Shown here: positions 8,533-18,800 of the stretch, piece after piece
How the letters are laid out: every line of letters begins with the position of its first letter
How positions within the stretch are numbered: position 1 is the first letter of the stretch
Origin: Deltaproteobacteria bacterium
GTDB taxonomy: Bacteria > Desulfobacterota > Desulfobacteria > Desulfobacterales > JAUWMJ01
Direction of reading: 5' to 3'
Assembly: GCA_030638575.1 (NCBI GenBank)
Contig: DAOWEJ010000108.1
Coordinates: forward strand, 1-49,964
DNA length: 49,964 bases
Translations under genes and position numbers: made by a program
The notes under the pieces: generated by a model
Databases searched by the model: none
Told to the model about the DNA's origin: nothing
Seen by the model: only the letters and a program-made list of their open reading frames with translations

Positions 8533-8693
8533 GACGGTCTCGTAAAAAGTCTTCGAATAAGCGCCGGATGGCTAAGTAAAAAGGCTCATATACAAGGCGT
8601 AGTGGTTTTTCAGGGACGAGACTATACATATAGTATGTCGAATTCCTGAAAAATCGCTATAACACAGTAGATGAGACTTTTTACGACGCCATC
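8533..8693. repeat. MITE-like element with CGTAAAAAGTC ends
   Basis: The ends GACGGTCTCGTAAAAAGTC and GACTTTTTACGACGCCATC are inverted repeats. Inside, GTTTTTCAGG and CCTGAAAAAT also pair around CTATACATATAG, so the whole 161 bases can fold. The CGTAAAAAG end motif recurs at 38362-38389 and 49542-49569. It starts five bases after the ahbD stop and fills most of the gap to the CBS gene. Confidence 0.6.
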
Positions 8694-8796
8694 AGTTTTA
8701 ATGTTATGAAATTTTTACTTTTTGTGGTAATATAAAAAACAATTACAAAAACATAATTTTAAATGTCTTTCAATTTGAAATCAGGGAAACCGCACT

Positions 8797-9402
8797 ATGA
8801 AAATTAATGACTTAATGATTCCAAATCCGATTACCATTACAGAAAAAGCCTCTATCAGTGAAGCTATTGAACTTATGAAGGTCAACTCCATTCGGCATCT
8901 ACCTGTAGTTTCAGCAAAAAACATACTCCAGGGCTTTGTAACACTCGCTGATTTAAAACAGGGTCTTATCCCTTCCATGGTGGGCGATCTAACTCTTACA
9001 GATCTAATGATAAAAAAACCTATAACCGTAGACCCTGATAATGATATAGAAATTGCAGCACAGCTTATTTACAAACACAAGATAGGCGGCATGCCTGTTG
9101 TAAAGAAAAATAAACTGGTTGGTATAATAACTGAATCAGATATACTGCGGGCTTTTATCGATATGATGGGAATACTCACCGCCAGTTCCCGTATAGATGT
9201 TGTGATTAAAGACGAACCCGGCTCATTTAAAAAAGCTTTACAGATTATTAACGACCATGGCGGAGATATAATAAACGTAGGTATGACGGCTCAGCAAACA
9301 AGCAAGCGAATATACTATTTCCGGCTTTCTGTCTGCAAAACAGATATTATAAAAAAAGCCCTTGAAGACAACGGTTTCGAAGTGACGGAAGCTATGGATT
9401 AA
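8797..9402 (+). CDS. CBS-pair and ACT domain protein (AcuB-like)
   Basis: A 201-residue cytosolic protein with two CBS motifs (about residues 1-60 and 65-125; VTLADLKQG and GIITESDIL are typical ends) followed by an ACT-like domain (about 131-201, beginning IDVVIKDEPGSFKKAL). CBS pairs bind adenosyl ligands and ACT domains bind small molecules, usually amino acids, so it is likely a ligand-sensing regulator. The architecture resembles AcuB of Bacillus, but the acetoin genes are absent here, so the name is not transferred. It stands alone after ahbD, separated by an inverted-repeat element. Confidence 0.85.
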   Translation: MKINDLMIPNPITITEKASISEAIELMKVNSIRHLPVVSAKNILQGFVTLADLKQGLIPSMVGDLTLTDLMIKKPITVDPDNDIEIAAQLIYKHKIGGMPVVKKNKLVGIITESDILRAFIDMMGILTASSRIDVVIKDEPGSFKKALQIINDHGGDIINVGMTAQQTSKRIYYFRLSVCKTDIIKKALEDNGFEVTEAMD

Positions 9403-9600
9403 CCTCACACCCAACCTCCCCCGTGGACAAAGCTCTGTAGAATACCGGATGGACAGAAAGGTATTTACTATCTCACAGCCTATGGCGGTAACGGGGAAAA
9501 ATAACCTTCTAATGAAATCCAGGTTAAAACCAGTGATCTTCCATACTTGCCGGTAACCCCTAACCGCCTTTTCCGATCTAAACGGGTTAGGAGTCTGTTT

Positions 9601-9741
9601 ATGCATATGCGAACGAATCTATGGGCTACTATAACAACTGCTCCGGATGGAAAACCTGGAAAATCGATATCATTCGATCCTTTAAAAGAAAAAGATGAGT
9701 GGGCTGAGTGGAATCAAAAAAGGGATAAACTGATACGATAG
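9601..9741 (+). CDS. Small hypothetical ORF
   Basis: A 46-residue frame opening MHMRTNLWATITTAPDGKPG. A plausible ribosome site (TAGGAG, 7 bases before the ATG) supports translation. A TTG start further up would give 64 residues. I recognise no domain; the composition is hydrophilic and Lys-rich, and it could be the tail of a decayed gene. The preceding stretch 9403-9600 shows no supportable gene. Confidence 0.35.
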   Translation: MHMRTNLWATITTAPDGKPGKSISFDPLKEKDEWAEWNQKRDKLIR

Positions 9742-9893
9742 TGCAAAGCACTTTGTTCGATGAGCGCTTCGCTTGAGAAGCGCTTCGCTTGAGGCTTCAA
9801 GTCCCGCATAGCGGGACGCTCATCAAGGCACGCAGTGCCGCTCCTCAAAGCCGTCAGGCTGCTCCTCATCAAGTCCCGGAGGGACGCTCCTCA
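9741..9893. repeat. Array of mini-hairpins with conserved linkers
   Basis: Five or more short palindromes follow one another: GTGCAAAGCAC (9741-9751), repeated AGCGCTTCGCTTGAG (two copies, 9762-9792), GTCCCGCATAGCGGGAC (9801-9817), GGCACGCAGTGCC (9827-9839), AGCCGTCAGGCT (9849-9860) and GTCCCGGAGGGAC (9873-9885). The last four are separated by nearly identical linkers: GCTCATCAA, GCTCCTCAA, GCTCCTCATCAA and GCTCCTCA. Stem sequences differ completely but stay paired. On the minus strand the array lies directly after the phosphofructokinase stop, so it would be in that mRNA's 3' end. Confidence 0.75.
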
Positions 9894-9896
9894 CAG

Positions 9897-11984
9897 TTAA
9901 AGAGCATTCAACTCAAGTGTTATTGGCCTTTCTTCCTCACTTTTTCCTGTGAAGCGTATAGGACCCGGCCTCCTATAGTTGTCATTCCCGTGTGTTGCTG
10001 CAAGCCATTTCTCTCTTAATGCCTGTACAACCCTGAAAGAATTCGAATCTACATCCACAATGCTTTTTTCAAGAACAAGCGCCAGTTTCCCTTTTCTTTC
10101 CTCAAGATGCATCAGCGGTGCGATTGGTATTCCTATAGGCTCCCACATTGAAAAATCCAGTTCCAGATTCTTAATGGATGCCATCTGACCTGTGGCTTTG
10201 TTGGCTATTAAGCTGAATACAGTCAATCCAAGGTTGTATGTATAATTGCAGTCGAATTGGGTCGGGTCATTACCCCTGCCGTCATAACCGTAAAAATGGA
10301 CCTGGGTTTTAAAATTTGGAACCGACTTTAAATAAACTTTTTCAACCGAAGCGGGTACTTTTTCGTTTTTCTTTATGACGCCTTCTATAACTAGGGCTTT
10401 TTTTAGTGTTTTAATGGATACTATGGATGATTTAACAATCAGGAAATCATCATCATTATAGTTTTTAAAAATAACAAGGCCGAAAGAATCGGGATCGAGT
10501 CTTTCCTTTTCAAGGGCCTTTTTATAATAGGCCTTTTTAACTCCTATCTTATATATACCCTGTTCCTTTAAAGTATTCAGGTGATCCTTCACAAGCCCCA
10601 TAATGACTTTGTCGGTCTCCACCTGCGAAAACTGGAAATTTCCGTGGCTGTCCCTTTCTATAAGGAGGCCTTCCTGGAAAAATGCCGGGATAACATTAAA
10701 CAGATCGTCATCTCTGGTACTCCACACCGTAAAAGACTCATCCTCCCGCGAACGCCGCGCCAAACCCCTTAAGTATTCCAGTTTATCTTCGAGAAACTGA
10801 AAATCCGAATGAAAATCAGTATCATGGGTTTTATTATATTCTGCTATGATTGTATTGAGCTTTATAATAAAAACCTGAATTTCATTGATGAATTCAAGCA
10901 CCCCTTCCGGTATAACAATTACACCATAGTTTTTACCTGCGGCCGCCCTCCTCACAATACCGTCACATATTATGCGGGAAAGATGCCTCAATGTCATACC
11001 GAACGCGGTAAAGTCAATGGTATTTTCCCTTTGGGCCTTTTCAACTCTACTCTTGTCTATATAGTTAGCGAGATCTTCTCCGATAAGAGTTATGTTCGCA
11101 TGTGTCTGGAGCGCCACTTCAAGTGCCAGGTGACTGGCTACCCGTCCCATAACCTTGCAAATATGCCAGTACTTGACATCAGAACTGCTGTCTGTGCAAA
11201 GGTTGCCTATTGAACTTGCAAAAGCCCTTGCGGCTGTATGAAACCCGAAAGACATGGCACATAAAACCCTGCCGCCTGCATCTCTCACCTGGATGTCCCC
11301 GTCAATTGTTTTGGGAACACCCATGATCTGGATGCCGTCTTCCAGCATCTCCTGGGCAAGGAATGCTGCATTAGTATTTGAATCATCCCCACCTACAATA
11401 ACAAGGGAATCAAGCTTAAGCTGTTTGCATGTCTCCCTGGAGAGTTCCATTTTCTTATCAGTATCGATTTTTGTCCTGCCTGTCTTGATCATGCCGAAGC
11501 CGCCTAAGTTTCTATATGCATTCACAAGATCATCGTTCAGCTCAATCGCTTCATTTTCGATTATACCATCAGGGCCAAGTAAAAATCCGAATATCCTGGA
11601 ATCAGGATTTGCTTTTTTTGCTGCATCATAGAGCCCTGCAATAACATTATGACCTCCAGGTGCAGGACCTCCGGAAAATACAATACCGATATGGCGTCTT
11701 TTTCGGTACTCTTTTTCAAAGGATTTATCTGGGAAATCGATATCGACAATTTTTTGAACTTTATTTTCAATTATGCCGGGCAGCTTTTCCCTTGCTTCTT
11801 TATCAATATCAAAACTGTAATTTGAATCCTCAATTAATTTTGTATAATCTTTTCTAAAAACATTGCATTTCGGAGGAATGCTTTCTCTTCTTTCGATTAA
11901 TTCCTGGTTAATGTTATCAGTCACCCTCTTAACCTGGGAGTTATTCAAAAGCTCTTCAATACTGACTGTTTTTTTTACCGGCAT
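9897..11984 (-). CDS. Pyrophosphate-type 6-phosphofructokinase (long form)
   Basis: A 695-residue phosphofructokinase, much longer than the roughly 320-residue ATP enzyme and similar to the long PPi-dependent class. Key signatures: SGGPAPGGHN (104-113), GGDDSNTNAA (198-207; the second Asp of GGDD is typical of PPi enzymes, where ATP enzymes have Gly), and MGVPKTIDGD (221-230; the Lys is the PPi-type marker and the Asp is catalytic). It would phosphorylate fructose 6-phosphate reversibly, using pyrophosphate, and could serve both glycolysis and gluconeogenesis. PPi dependence is inferred from the two marker residues. It stands alone, with the mini-hairpin array immediately 3' and a 312-base leader region upstream. 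Confidence 0.9.
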   Translation of the reverse strand: MPVKKTVSIEELLNNSQVKRVTDNINQELIERRESIPPKCNVFRKDYTKLIEDSNYSFDIDKEAREKLPGIIENKVQKIVDIDFPDKSFEKEYRKRRHIGIVFSGGPAPGGHNVIAGLYDAAKKANPDSRIFGFLLGPDGIIENEAIELNDDLVNAYRNLGGFGMIKTGRTKIDTDKKMELSRETCKQLKLDSLVIVGGDDSNTNAAFLAQEMLEDGIQIMGVPKTIDGDIQVRDAGGRVLCAMSFGFHTAARAFASSIGNLCTDSSSDVKYWHICKVMGRVASHLALEVALQTHANITLIGEDLANYIDKSRVEKAQRENTIDFTAFGMTLRHLSRIICDGIVRRAAAGKNYGVIVIPEGVLEFINEIQVFIIKLNTIIAEYNKTHDTDFHSDFQFLEDKLEYLRGLARRSREDESFTVWSTRDDDLFNVIPAFFQEGLLIERDSHGNFQFSQVETDKVIMGLVKDHLNTLKEQGIYKIGVKKAYYKKALEKERLDPDSFGLVIFKNYNDDDFLIVKSSIVSIKTLKKALVIEGVIKKNEKVPASVEKVYLKSVPNFKTQVHFYGYDGRGNDPTQFDCNYTYNLGLTVFSLIANKATGQMASIKNLELDFSMWEPIGIPIAPLMHLEERKGKLALVLEKSIVDVDSNSFRVVQALREKWLAATHGNDNYRRPGPIRFTGKSEEERPITLELNAL

Positions 11985-12296
11985 CGATATCCTCCACTTT
12001 TTTACTGTTGATTTCAGACCTCCCAGCTTCCCAGCTTATTACAATAGCTTTCCATCAATATCCGTGTCAAGGTAAACGTGCACTATAGACAGGGCAAACG
12101 CATTTGGAAAAAATAAAATCGGTTTAAAAGGAGGAGCTTAAAGGTTTTTTCTGAAAGACGATATCTTTTTCAGTTGGCAGGATATATCGTAGATATGCAA
12201 CATGTATTATTAAAAACCTTTTTTGCAGTATTTGAAAAAACATCTTGCGATTTTGAGTGACTGTGTTAGATACATCTTAACTTAAGGAGCATAGTC

Positions 12297-12449
12297 ATGC
12301 CGAATACAAAAGAACAGGTTGAAATAATATGCCCCAAATGTAAGCATACTGAAATCATATATTTGCAAAAAGAAGACATACCAAAATGCCCGAATTGTGA
12401 TACCCGCATGGTCATGCGTGAGTTTCTAAGAGAGGGGAAGTCGTATTAA
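12297..12449 (+). CDS. 50-residue zinc-ribbon protein
   Basis: A short gene: ATG at 12297, TAA at 12447-12449, with a good ribosome site (TTAAGGAG) before the start. The product opens MPNTKEQVEIICPKCKHTEI and carries two CPxC knuckles (Cys12/15 and Cys31/34), a typical rubredoxin-like or zinc-ribbon metal site. Small zinc ribbons may act in transcription, RNA binding or as partner subunits; no specific role can be assigned. It sits 74 bases before the amino-acid transporter genes. The upstream 312-base gap (11985-12296) contains loosely inverted arms (AAAGGTTTTTTC and AAAACCTTTTTTG, 12140-12232) and no other supported gene. Confidence 0.75.
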   Translation: MPNTKEQVEIICPKCKHTEIIYLQKEDIPKCPNCDTRMVMREFLREGKSY

Positions 12450-12523
12450 CGTAAGGTTAATCGTTTATCAGCTTTACCCCTCTTTAAAAAAACATAAACA
12501 TACAAAATTAAGGAGGAGCAAAC

Positions 12524-13351
12524 ATGAAGAAAGGTCTATTAATAGGGTTGGCAGCAGCATTTTTTATCTCTTTTTGTCTTTGCATGCCCGCAATCGGCGC
12601 TGATATAGGGCTTGCGAAAAAATCAACTCTGGAAGCAATACTTAAAAAGGGTGAACTCCGCGTAGGATTTGAATCAGGTTACATGCCTTTTGAAATAACA
12701 GATAAAAAAGGCAATTTTGTGGGATTTGACATTGATATGGCCAAGGAAATGGCCAAGGCAATGGGCGTTAAATTCGTACCGGTTAACACTGCATGGGACG
12801 GCATTATTCCCGCACTTATTACTAAAAAGTTTGATATTATCATGAGCGGTATGACCGTAACCCAGGAACGTAACCTGAAAATTAATTTTGCAGATCCGTA
12901 TATTATTGTCGGGCAAACCATCCTGATTAACAAAAAGCATAAAAATAAAATAAAATCTTACAAAGACCTGAATAACTCCAAATACATCGTTACATCCAAA
13001 CTCGGAACTACCGGCGAACAGGCCGTAAAAAGACTTATACCAAAATCTAAATATAAATCTTTTGAAACAGAGCCGGAAGCAGCCCTTGAAGTTGTTAACG
13101 GTAAAGCTGATGCATTCGTCTATGATCTTCCCTACTGCGTTGTATTTAACGCCGAGCAGGGCGCAGGCAAACTGATCTTTCTTGATGAGCCTTTTACCTT
13201 TGAACCCCTTGCCTGGGCTATTAATAAAGGAGATCCTGATTTTCTCAACTGGCTTAATAACTTTCTGAGCCAGGTTAAAAACGACGGCCGCTATGAGAGA
13301 ATCCACAACAAATGGATTAAAAGTACGGACTGGTATAAAAGCATAAAATAA
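12524..13351 (+). CDS. Amino-acid ABC transporter, periplasmic binding protein
   Basis: A 275-residue family-3 solute-binding protein for polar amino acids or related compounds. A clear signal peptide (MKKGLLIGLAAAFFISFCLC...PAIGA) is followed by the mature domain: KKGELRVGFESGYMPFEI near the start of lobe 1, the family signature GFDIDMAKEMAKAMG, and GTTGEQAVKRL in lobe 2. The ligand cannot be read from the sequence. A strong AAGGAGGAG site precedes the ATG. It is the first gene of a three-gene importer; 211 bases of palindromic sequence separate it from the permease, a common arrangement giving more binding protein than membrane components. Confidence 0.93.
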   Translation: MKKGLLIGLAAAFFISFCLCMPAIGADIGLAKKSTLEAILKKGELRVGFESGYMPFEITDKKGNFVGFDIDMAKEMAKAMGVKFVPVNTAWDGIIPALITKKFDIIMSGMTVTQERNLKINFADPYIIVGQTILINKKHKNKIKSYKDLNNSKYIVTSKLGTTGEQAVKRLIPKSKYKSFETEPEAALEVVNGKADAFVYDLPYCVVFNAEQGAGKLIFLDEPFTFEPLAWAINKGDPDFLNWLNNFLSQVKNDGRYERIHNKWIKSTDWYKSIK

Positions 13352-13368
13352 TCATAAACGGTTTTTAT

Positions 13369-13421
13369 GTGGGAGCGGTTTCCTGCCGATATGTAAGATC
13401 GCAGGAAGATGCCGCTCCCAC
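13369..13421. repeat. REP-like palindrome within the transporter operon
   Basis: GTGGGAGCGG...CCGCTCCCAC encloses a second pair of arms (TTCCTGCCGA and TCGCAGGAA), giving a 53-base hairpin resembling REP/BIME palindromes. Between a binding-protein gene and its permease, such hairpins commonly stabilise the upstream mRNA. The function here is inferred. Confidence 0.65.
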
Positions 13422-13429
13422 AATCAATG

Positions 13430-13466
13430 GTTTCGTAAAGAGTCAAAAAGCCACTCTTTACGAAAC
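13430..13466. repeat. Perfect hairpin GTTTCGTAAAGAGT
   Basis: GTTTCGTAAAGAGT and ACTCTTTACGAAAC are perfect 14-base arms around a 9-base loop. It follows the REP-like palindrome by 8 bases. A looser inverted repeat of TTTTAGGTTTTAGG type continues to about 13555, so almost the whole gap before the permease can fold. There is no U-run. Confidence 0.65.
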
Positions 13467-13562
13467 GTTTTAGGTTTTAGGTGTTAAATTTTAAGTATCT
13501 GATTAAACTATTAATTATTTTAACCTAAATCTAAAAACTTAAAACCTGTGTATCTTGCTTAA

Positions 13563-14573
13563 ATGGAATCTTCCCTAACCTCTAGATTTTTTAATAAAGG
13601 CCGCTCTTACTACCTCTGGGTAGGAGTCTTTTTCCTGGTTCTATTCGCAATTGTCTACTCAATCTACTATTCCACACTTAAAATCGACTACGTATGGCGC
13701 TGGTACCGAATTCCCCAGTACTTTGCATATCATGACAAAGTTGAAATAAAAGCAGAAACAGATGGGGATGTTGAATCAATAACGAAAAAAGGCGAAGAAG
13801 CGATCATTCGAATTAAAGGAGATGATGAGACAGCCTCTTACACTGTTCCTTTCAAGAATATAACTGTCGCTGAAGGCGATATCATCTATCCTGGTGATAC
13901 ACTTGCCACGTACGAAAAATGGAAAGCAGGTATCTTGATGCAGGGCCTGTGGCTTACGTTAAAGGTAAGCCTCATCGCCATTATATTTGGGATATTGATC
14001 GGTCTGTTTACCGGCCTTGCCCGCATTTCATCCAACCCTGCATTAAAATGGTCGGCAATAACATACATTGAAATCATCCGTGGCTCTCCCCTTCTTGTTC
14101 AGATATTTATATGGTATTTTGTTCTGGGAACACTTATTAATTCGCTACTTGCCACTCAAGAATTATTTCAGATTCCACCCTTGTGGTATGGAGTTGCCGC
14201 CCTTGCCAGTTTTACAGGTGCCTATGTGGCGGAAATCGTAAGGGCCGGAATACAGTCCATACATCGAGGCCAGGCTGAAGCATCCCGCTCCCTTGGAATG
14301 TCATATACCCAGAGCATGGTGCATGTTATTTTACCACAGGCACTCCGCCGGATAATCCCGCCCCTTGCCGGGCAGTTTATCAGTCTTATAAAAGATTCTT
14401 CTCTTCTGGGCATTATAGCCATCCGGGAACTGACCAAGGCAACACGCGAAATTGTTACAGCCAGCCTGCAACCCTTTGAACTCTGGTTTGTATGCGCAAT
14501 TTTATACCTTGTTTTAACCTTTAGCCTTTCCATGCTTTTGCAATATGTGGAGCAAAGGACTTTAGCGTCGTGA
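13563..14573 (+). CDS. Amino-acid ABC transporter permease with extra N-terminal domain
   Basis: A 336-residue inner-membrane permease of the HisM/GlnP type. After a first membrane segment (about 18-38) comes a soluble insert of roughly 80 residues (about 39-118; strand-rich, containing [20 protein letters not shown]) that ordinary 220-residue permeases lack. The standard permease core follows, including the EAA loop ([20 protein letters not shown]) that contacts the ATPase. The insert should lie outside the membrane, probably in the periplasm, and might contact the binding protein. The stop overlaps the ATPase start by four bases (GTGA), indicating translational coupling. Confidence 0.92.
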   Translation: MESSLTSRFFNKGRSYYLWVGVFFLVLFAIVYSIYYSTLKIDYVWRWYRIPQYFAYHDKVEIKAETDGDVESITKKGEEAIIRIKGDDETASYTVPFKNITVAEGDIIYPGDTLATYEKWKAGILMQGLWLTLKVSLIAIIFGILIGLFTGLARISSNPALKWSAITYIEIIRGSPLLVQIFIWYFVLGTLINSLLATQELFQIPPLWYGVAALASFTGAYVAEIVRAGIQSIHRGQAEASRSLGMSYTQSMVHVILPQALRRIIPPLAGQFISLIKDSSLLGIIAIRELTKATREIVTASLQPFELWFVCAILYLVLTFSLSMLLQYVEQRTLAS

Positions 14574-15301
14574 TTGATGTTCGTAATGTTTATAAAACTT
14601 TTTATGTTCCCCATACGGTTAAAGCCCTTGTCGATGTTTCAACCAAAATTGAGGCGGGCGATGTTGTAGTCGTTATCGGACCATCCGGATCCGGTAAAAG
14701 CACTCTGTTAAGGTGTCTGAACCGCCTTGAAACAGCAAACAAAGGACATATATATATCGACGGCGTAGATGTGCTTGACCCTAAAACAGACATAAACAAG
14801 GTGCGGGCCGAGGTAGGAATGCTCTTTCAATCATTTAATCTTTTCCCCCACAAAACTACTTTTGAAAATGTAGCTCTGGCGCAGCGTGTTGTCCGTAAAC
14901 GATCAAAGGCGGAAGCAACAGACAAGACCATGGCTTTGCTTGAAAAAGTCGGCATTAAGGATAAGGCCCAGGTCTATCCTGATCAGCTTTCCGGCGGACA
15001 GCAGCAGCGGGTTGCTATCGCCCGTGCACTTGCCATGAATCCTAAGGTGATGCTATTTGACGAACCGACATCTGCTTTAGACCCCGAAATGATAGGTGAA
15101 GTACTCGATGTTATGAAAACCCTGGCAAAAGAAGGAATGACCATGGTGGTGGTTACCCATGAAATGGGTTTTGCAAGGGAGGTGGCAGACGGAGTAATTT
15201 TCATGGATGAAGGGGCCATTGTGGAAGTCGGAACACCTGAGCATTTCTTTAAAAATCCCGACCATGAACGAACCAAGCTCTTTCTAAGCCAGATACTATA
15301 G
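14570..15301 (+). CDS. Amino-acid ABC transporter ATP-binding protein
   Basis: A 243-residue ATPase of the GlnQ/HisP type. Walker [11 protein letters not shown]-loop ([10 protein letters not shown]), signature [15 protein letters not shown], Walker [13 protein letters not shown] and the switch His (VVTHEMGFA) are all intact. It begins with GTG overlapping the permease stop and powers import through that permease. The substrate cannot be identified more closely than polar amino acids. Confidence 0.95.
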   Translation: MIDVRNVYKTFYVPHTVKALVDVSTKIEAGDVVVVIGPSGSGKSTLLRCLNRLETANKGHIYIDGVDVLDPKTDINKVRAEVGMLFQSFNLFPHKTTFENVALAQRVVRKRSKAEATDKTMALLEKVGIKDKAQVYPDQLSGGQQQRVAIARALAMNPKVMLFDEPTSALDPEMIGEVLDVMKTLAKEGMTMVVVTHEMGFAREVADGVIFMDEGAIVEVGTPEHFFKNPDHERTKLFLSQIL

Positions 15302-15354
15302 GATTGATGTTTGTACATTGAAGATTCAATTCCGCCTCTCAGTATATTTCCTGT

Positions 15355-15537
15355 GAGACCTTTGCAAAACGCCCCTTTTCGAAGTCTGCGCTTATCTGCC
15401 CAATATCTGCGTCAGGCTCAAATTTTGGCATTTTAGTGAAGCTTCAGCGCTATCCTCAAAATACTCAATGTATTCCTGCGGTTAAAATTTTCACATTCCT
15501 TAACCTTGAACAAAATTGAGCATTTTTCAAAGGTCTC
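15355..15537. mobile_element. MITE family 1, copy with TCCTGT target duplication
   Basis: Ends GAGACCTTTGCAAAACG and TTTTTCAAAGGTCTC are inverted repeats. TCCTGT lies immediately outside both ends, consistent with a 6-bp target-site duplication. The interior shares GCGTCAGGCTCAAATTT with copies at 27086, 35366 and (partly) 44049. At 183 bases with no reading frame it is a non-autonomous element, so an unseen transposase elsewhere would have to mobilise it. Confidence 0.8.
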
Positions 15538-15696
15538 TCCTGTTTTACATCAATCTAAAATGAAATATATAAAACGTAAACCCACCACATATTGTATTTT
15601 AACAAATAAAATATACCGCCTGTTGTGTTTTTTCCTTTACAAGCAATATTTTTCCTGTTATAAATTTTAGGATTAAAATATAAGTATTAATTTAAC

Positions 15697-15782
15697 ACTT
15701 TGAAAAACATGTCCATGTCTAAATGAGCATTCAGGTGATCCGCCTCGGGCGGATTATCTGGATGTGGCTTTTCAAAACGCTA
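15697..15782. repeat. Palindromic repeat family 2, copy a
   Basis: Contains AATGAGCATTCAGGTGATCC GCCT followed by the inverted GGCGGATTATCTGGATG, with TTTGAAAA and TTTTCAAA outer ends. Related copies are at 32846-33093 and, inverted, at 36373-36456. Together with the MITE at 15355-15537 it accounts for most of the 574-base gap before smc; the rest (15538-15696) is AT-rich without a supported gene. Confidence 0.65.
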
Positions 15783-15875
15783 AAATGTTACAAATATAAT
15801 TTTTTAGTAAAAAATCAAAGCCGTCAATTATGATCAATTGCATAGCATCTCAAAATGCAACAGGAGATCTAACGC

Positions 15876-18800
15876 ATGAAACTTAAAAAGCTTGAAATAG
15901 CCGGATTTAAATCCTTTTTTGAAAAAGCAAGCATAAAATTTCCGGTAGGCATATCTGCTATTGTAGGTCCCAATGGCTGCGGCAAAAGTAATGTCGTTGA
16001 TGCATTGCGGTGGGTTATGGGTGAGCAGAGTGTAAAGACGCTTCGCGGTAAGTCGATGGAAGATGTCATATTTGCCGGTACAAAAGGCAGGTCGCCACTT
16101 AACATGGCGGAAGTCTCCTTAACTCTCCTGAACGACAATGGCTCTGCCCCTGAAGAATTAAAAGACTTTACAGAAATAATGCTGACAAGGCGTCTTTATC
16201 GATCCGGTGAAAGCGCCTATTTTTTAAACAAACAACCCTGCAGGCTAAAGGATATACATAACGTTTTTTTAGGTAGTGGTCTTGCCACAAAATCGTATGC
16301 CGTAATTCAGCAGGGAAATATCGGCGCAATTACCGATGCCGGACCTGACGAAAGGCGATTTTTCATTGAAGAGGCTGCCGGCACTACAGTTTTCAAAAGC
16401 AGGAAAAATGAAGCGCTACGTAAAATCAGGACAACAAACCAGAATATTCTGCGCGTCAATGATATTATTCTCGAAATAAAGCGTCAGATGGCAAGCTTAA
16501 AGCGTCAGGCGAGAAAGGCCGAGCTTTTTAAAATTCACCAAGAACATATCAAACAACTCGACGTTCACCTGGCCCTTCACCATTATGATGACTATACCCT
16601 TCAGATTGATGAAGCAGATGCTTTTTTAAAAGAACTGAAGGATGCAGATATTGATCATACAACCCAGCTTCATAAACTTGATTCTGCTGTTGAAGAAATA
16701 AAATTACAGCGCTGGCAAAAAAATCAGGAAATATCAGATCAAAAATCAAACCAATTTGATACACAGCGAAATATAGACAGAATAGAAAATGATCTGGCTC
16801 ACCTTAAGAAAGATGTGGAAAGGCTTGCCATAGAATCTTCAGAACTTGAATCAGCTCAAAAAGAGCTTGAAGAAAAAAAAAGCAAAATGCTGTCTGAAAT
16901 AGCTCAAGGCGAAAATCTGAATGTCGTTTTAAAAAAGGAGATAGAGGAAACAAGGGCAAAACTCGATGAGCAGCGATCTGCATCAGCCGACGTAAAAGAA
17001 CATTTATCCGGACTTAATCAGGAGCTTGAAGACTGTAAAGCAAATCTAATGGACAAGGTGGCCCGGGAAGCAAGGTATAAAAATATCTATCAAAACGCCT
17101 CCAACAACAAAGAAAGTCTCAAAAGACGCCTGAAAAGGGCAAATGAAGAAGAGGCAGCAGGAAAAAAAGAGGCCGCAAACGCCCGAAAGAAAGAAACCAC
17201 AGCAAAAGAGCAGCTTGAATCTTTAAAGCATGAAATAAATGACCTGAACAATCGTATTGACATCTCCAGGCGGCAGCTCGATGATAAAAGCAAGAACCTG
17301 GGCAACCAGGTAAAACATGTACAGACCCTCGAATTTGAGAAAAACAAGGCCAAATCAAAATATACCACATTAAAGAAAATGAAAGATGACTTTGAGTGGT
17401 ATAAAGACGGCGTCCGCGCTATAATGAAAGCGCATAGCATCCAGTCGGATAATCAAAGCTCTAATATAGAAGATAAAAGTTCCACTCTGCCGGCCGATAT
17501 CATCGGCCTGATGGCAGATATTCTCGATCCTGAACCATCCTTTGCAACTGCAGTTGAAGCCGCACTTGGAGAATCCCTTCAGTATATACTTGTAGAAGAC
17601 CAAAAAGCAGGCCTTAACGCTATAAATTATCTTCAGTCTCACAGTGCGGGCCGCAGCGGGTTTATTCCGGTTTCAACCATCAGGCAGATGGAACCTGAGG
17701 AGCAAAAAAAACCTGATCCTTCAAAACTTCTTTTAAATCATATTTCTGTAAAACAAGGGTTTGAAAAGATAACCCGGGCTCTTTTAGGACACGTCGTTGT
17801 TACATCCGATATTGAAGAAGCAAAATCGCTTTACAACAGCAATGGGGCAATGCAGACTGTAGTAACTAAAGATGGTGATATAATTTCCCACCAGGGCATA
17901 ATGATCGGCGGAAGCAAAGAAAATTTTACGGGTATTCTTACAAAAAAACAGGAAGTAATAGATTTAGAACACCAAATTAATAAATTAAACCAAAAACTTG
18001 AGTCAGCCCGTCTGGATCAAAGCAAACTGGAATCTCAAGTTCGCATCTTTGAAAGCGATCTTCAAAAGCTGATAGAGCAAAAAAATATGACTGCACAGCA
18101 CGAAGTTGAAGCTGAAAAAGGCTTTTACAAGGCTTCGGAGGACTTAAAGCATTCTCAACGACATCTTGAAATAGTAAGTCTGGAACAACAGCAGCTCATA
18201 GGAGAAGAAAGCGATATTGATGAAGAGATAGCAAAATATCATGAGGCCTTTGCTGAAATATCCGATCAGATTACCAGGTTGCAGGATGCTGTTACAGAAA
18301 CATCAAACAAAATTGGTTCCGTAACATCACAGATGGATTCCTTCAACCAGGGGATAGTTGATCTGAAGCTCAAACTAACCACTTTAAACGCCAAATTGGA
18401 AAACAACACCAATACATTAAAACGGCTTGAAGACTTTCTCGGCGATGCTACAAAGCAGCTTGAACAGCTTGCCAGAGAAATTATAAGAAAGAATCAGAAA
18501 GAAATAGCTTCAAAACAGAAGATAAAAGAACATGAACGCACGCTAAGCGATAAATATGAAAATATAAAGCTTATAGAACAAGTCCTTGAAAAAAATGAGG
18601 CGGATTATCAGAAAATTGATTCCATACTGAAAGATAGCGATGATACGATTTCAGATATTCAGAAAAAACGGGAAAAGGTTTTGGAGAAATTTCGCATGCT
18701 CGAGCTTGAGCAGTCCCAGCGAAAACTAAAACGTGATAATATAGAAAATCGTCTTATAGAACGCTATCACACCTCTGTTTCCAAATTTAAGGCGGAATTT

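Noticed and set aside
9238..9606. 122-residue minus-strand frame
   Set aside because: It runs antisense through the end of the CBS-ACT gene and the gap after it; no ribosome site or domain.
9741..9893. CRISPR array
   Set aside because: The repeated part (linker) is only 8-12 bases and the variable parts are palindromes, not spacers; no cas genes are present.
13369..13466. Rho-independent terminator inside the transporter operon
   Set aside because: Both hairpins lack a following U-run; a REP-like stabilising role fits better.
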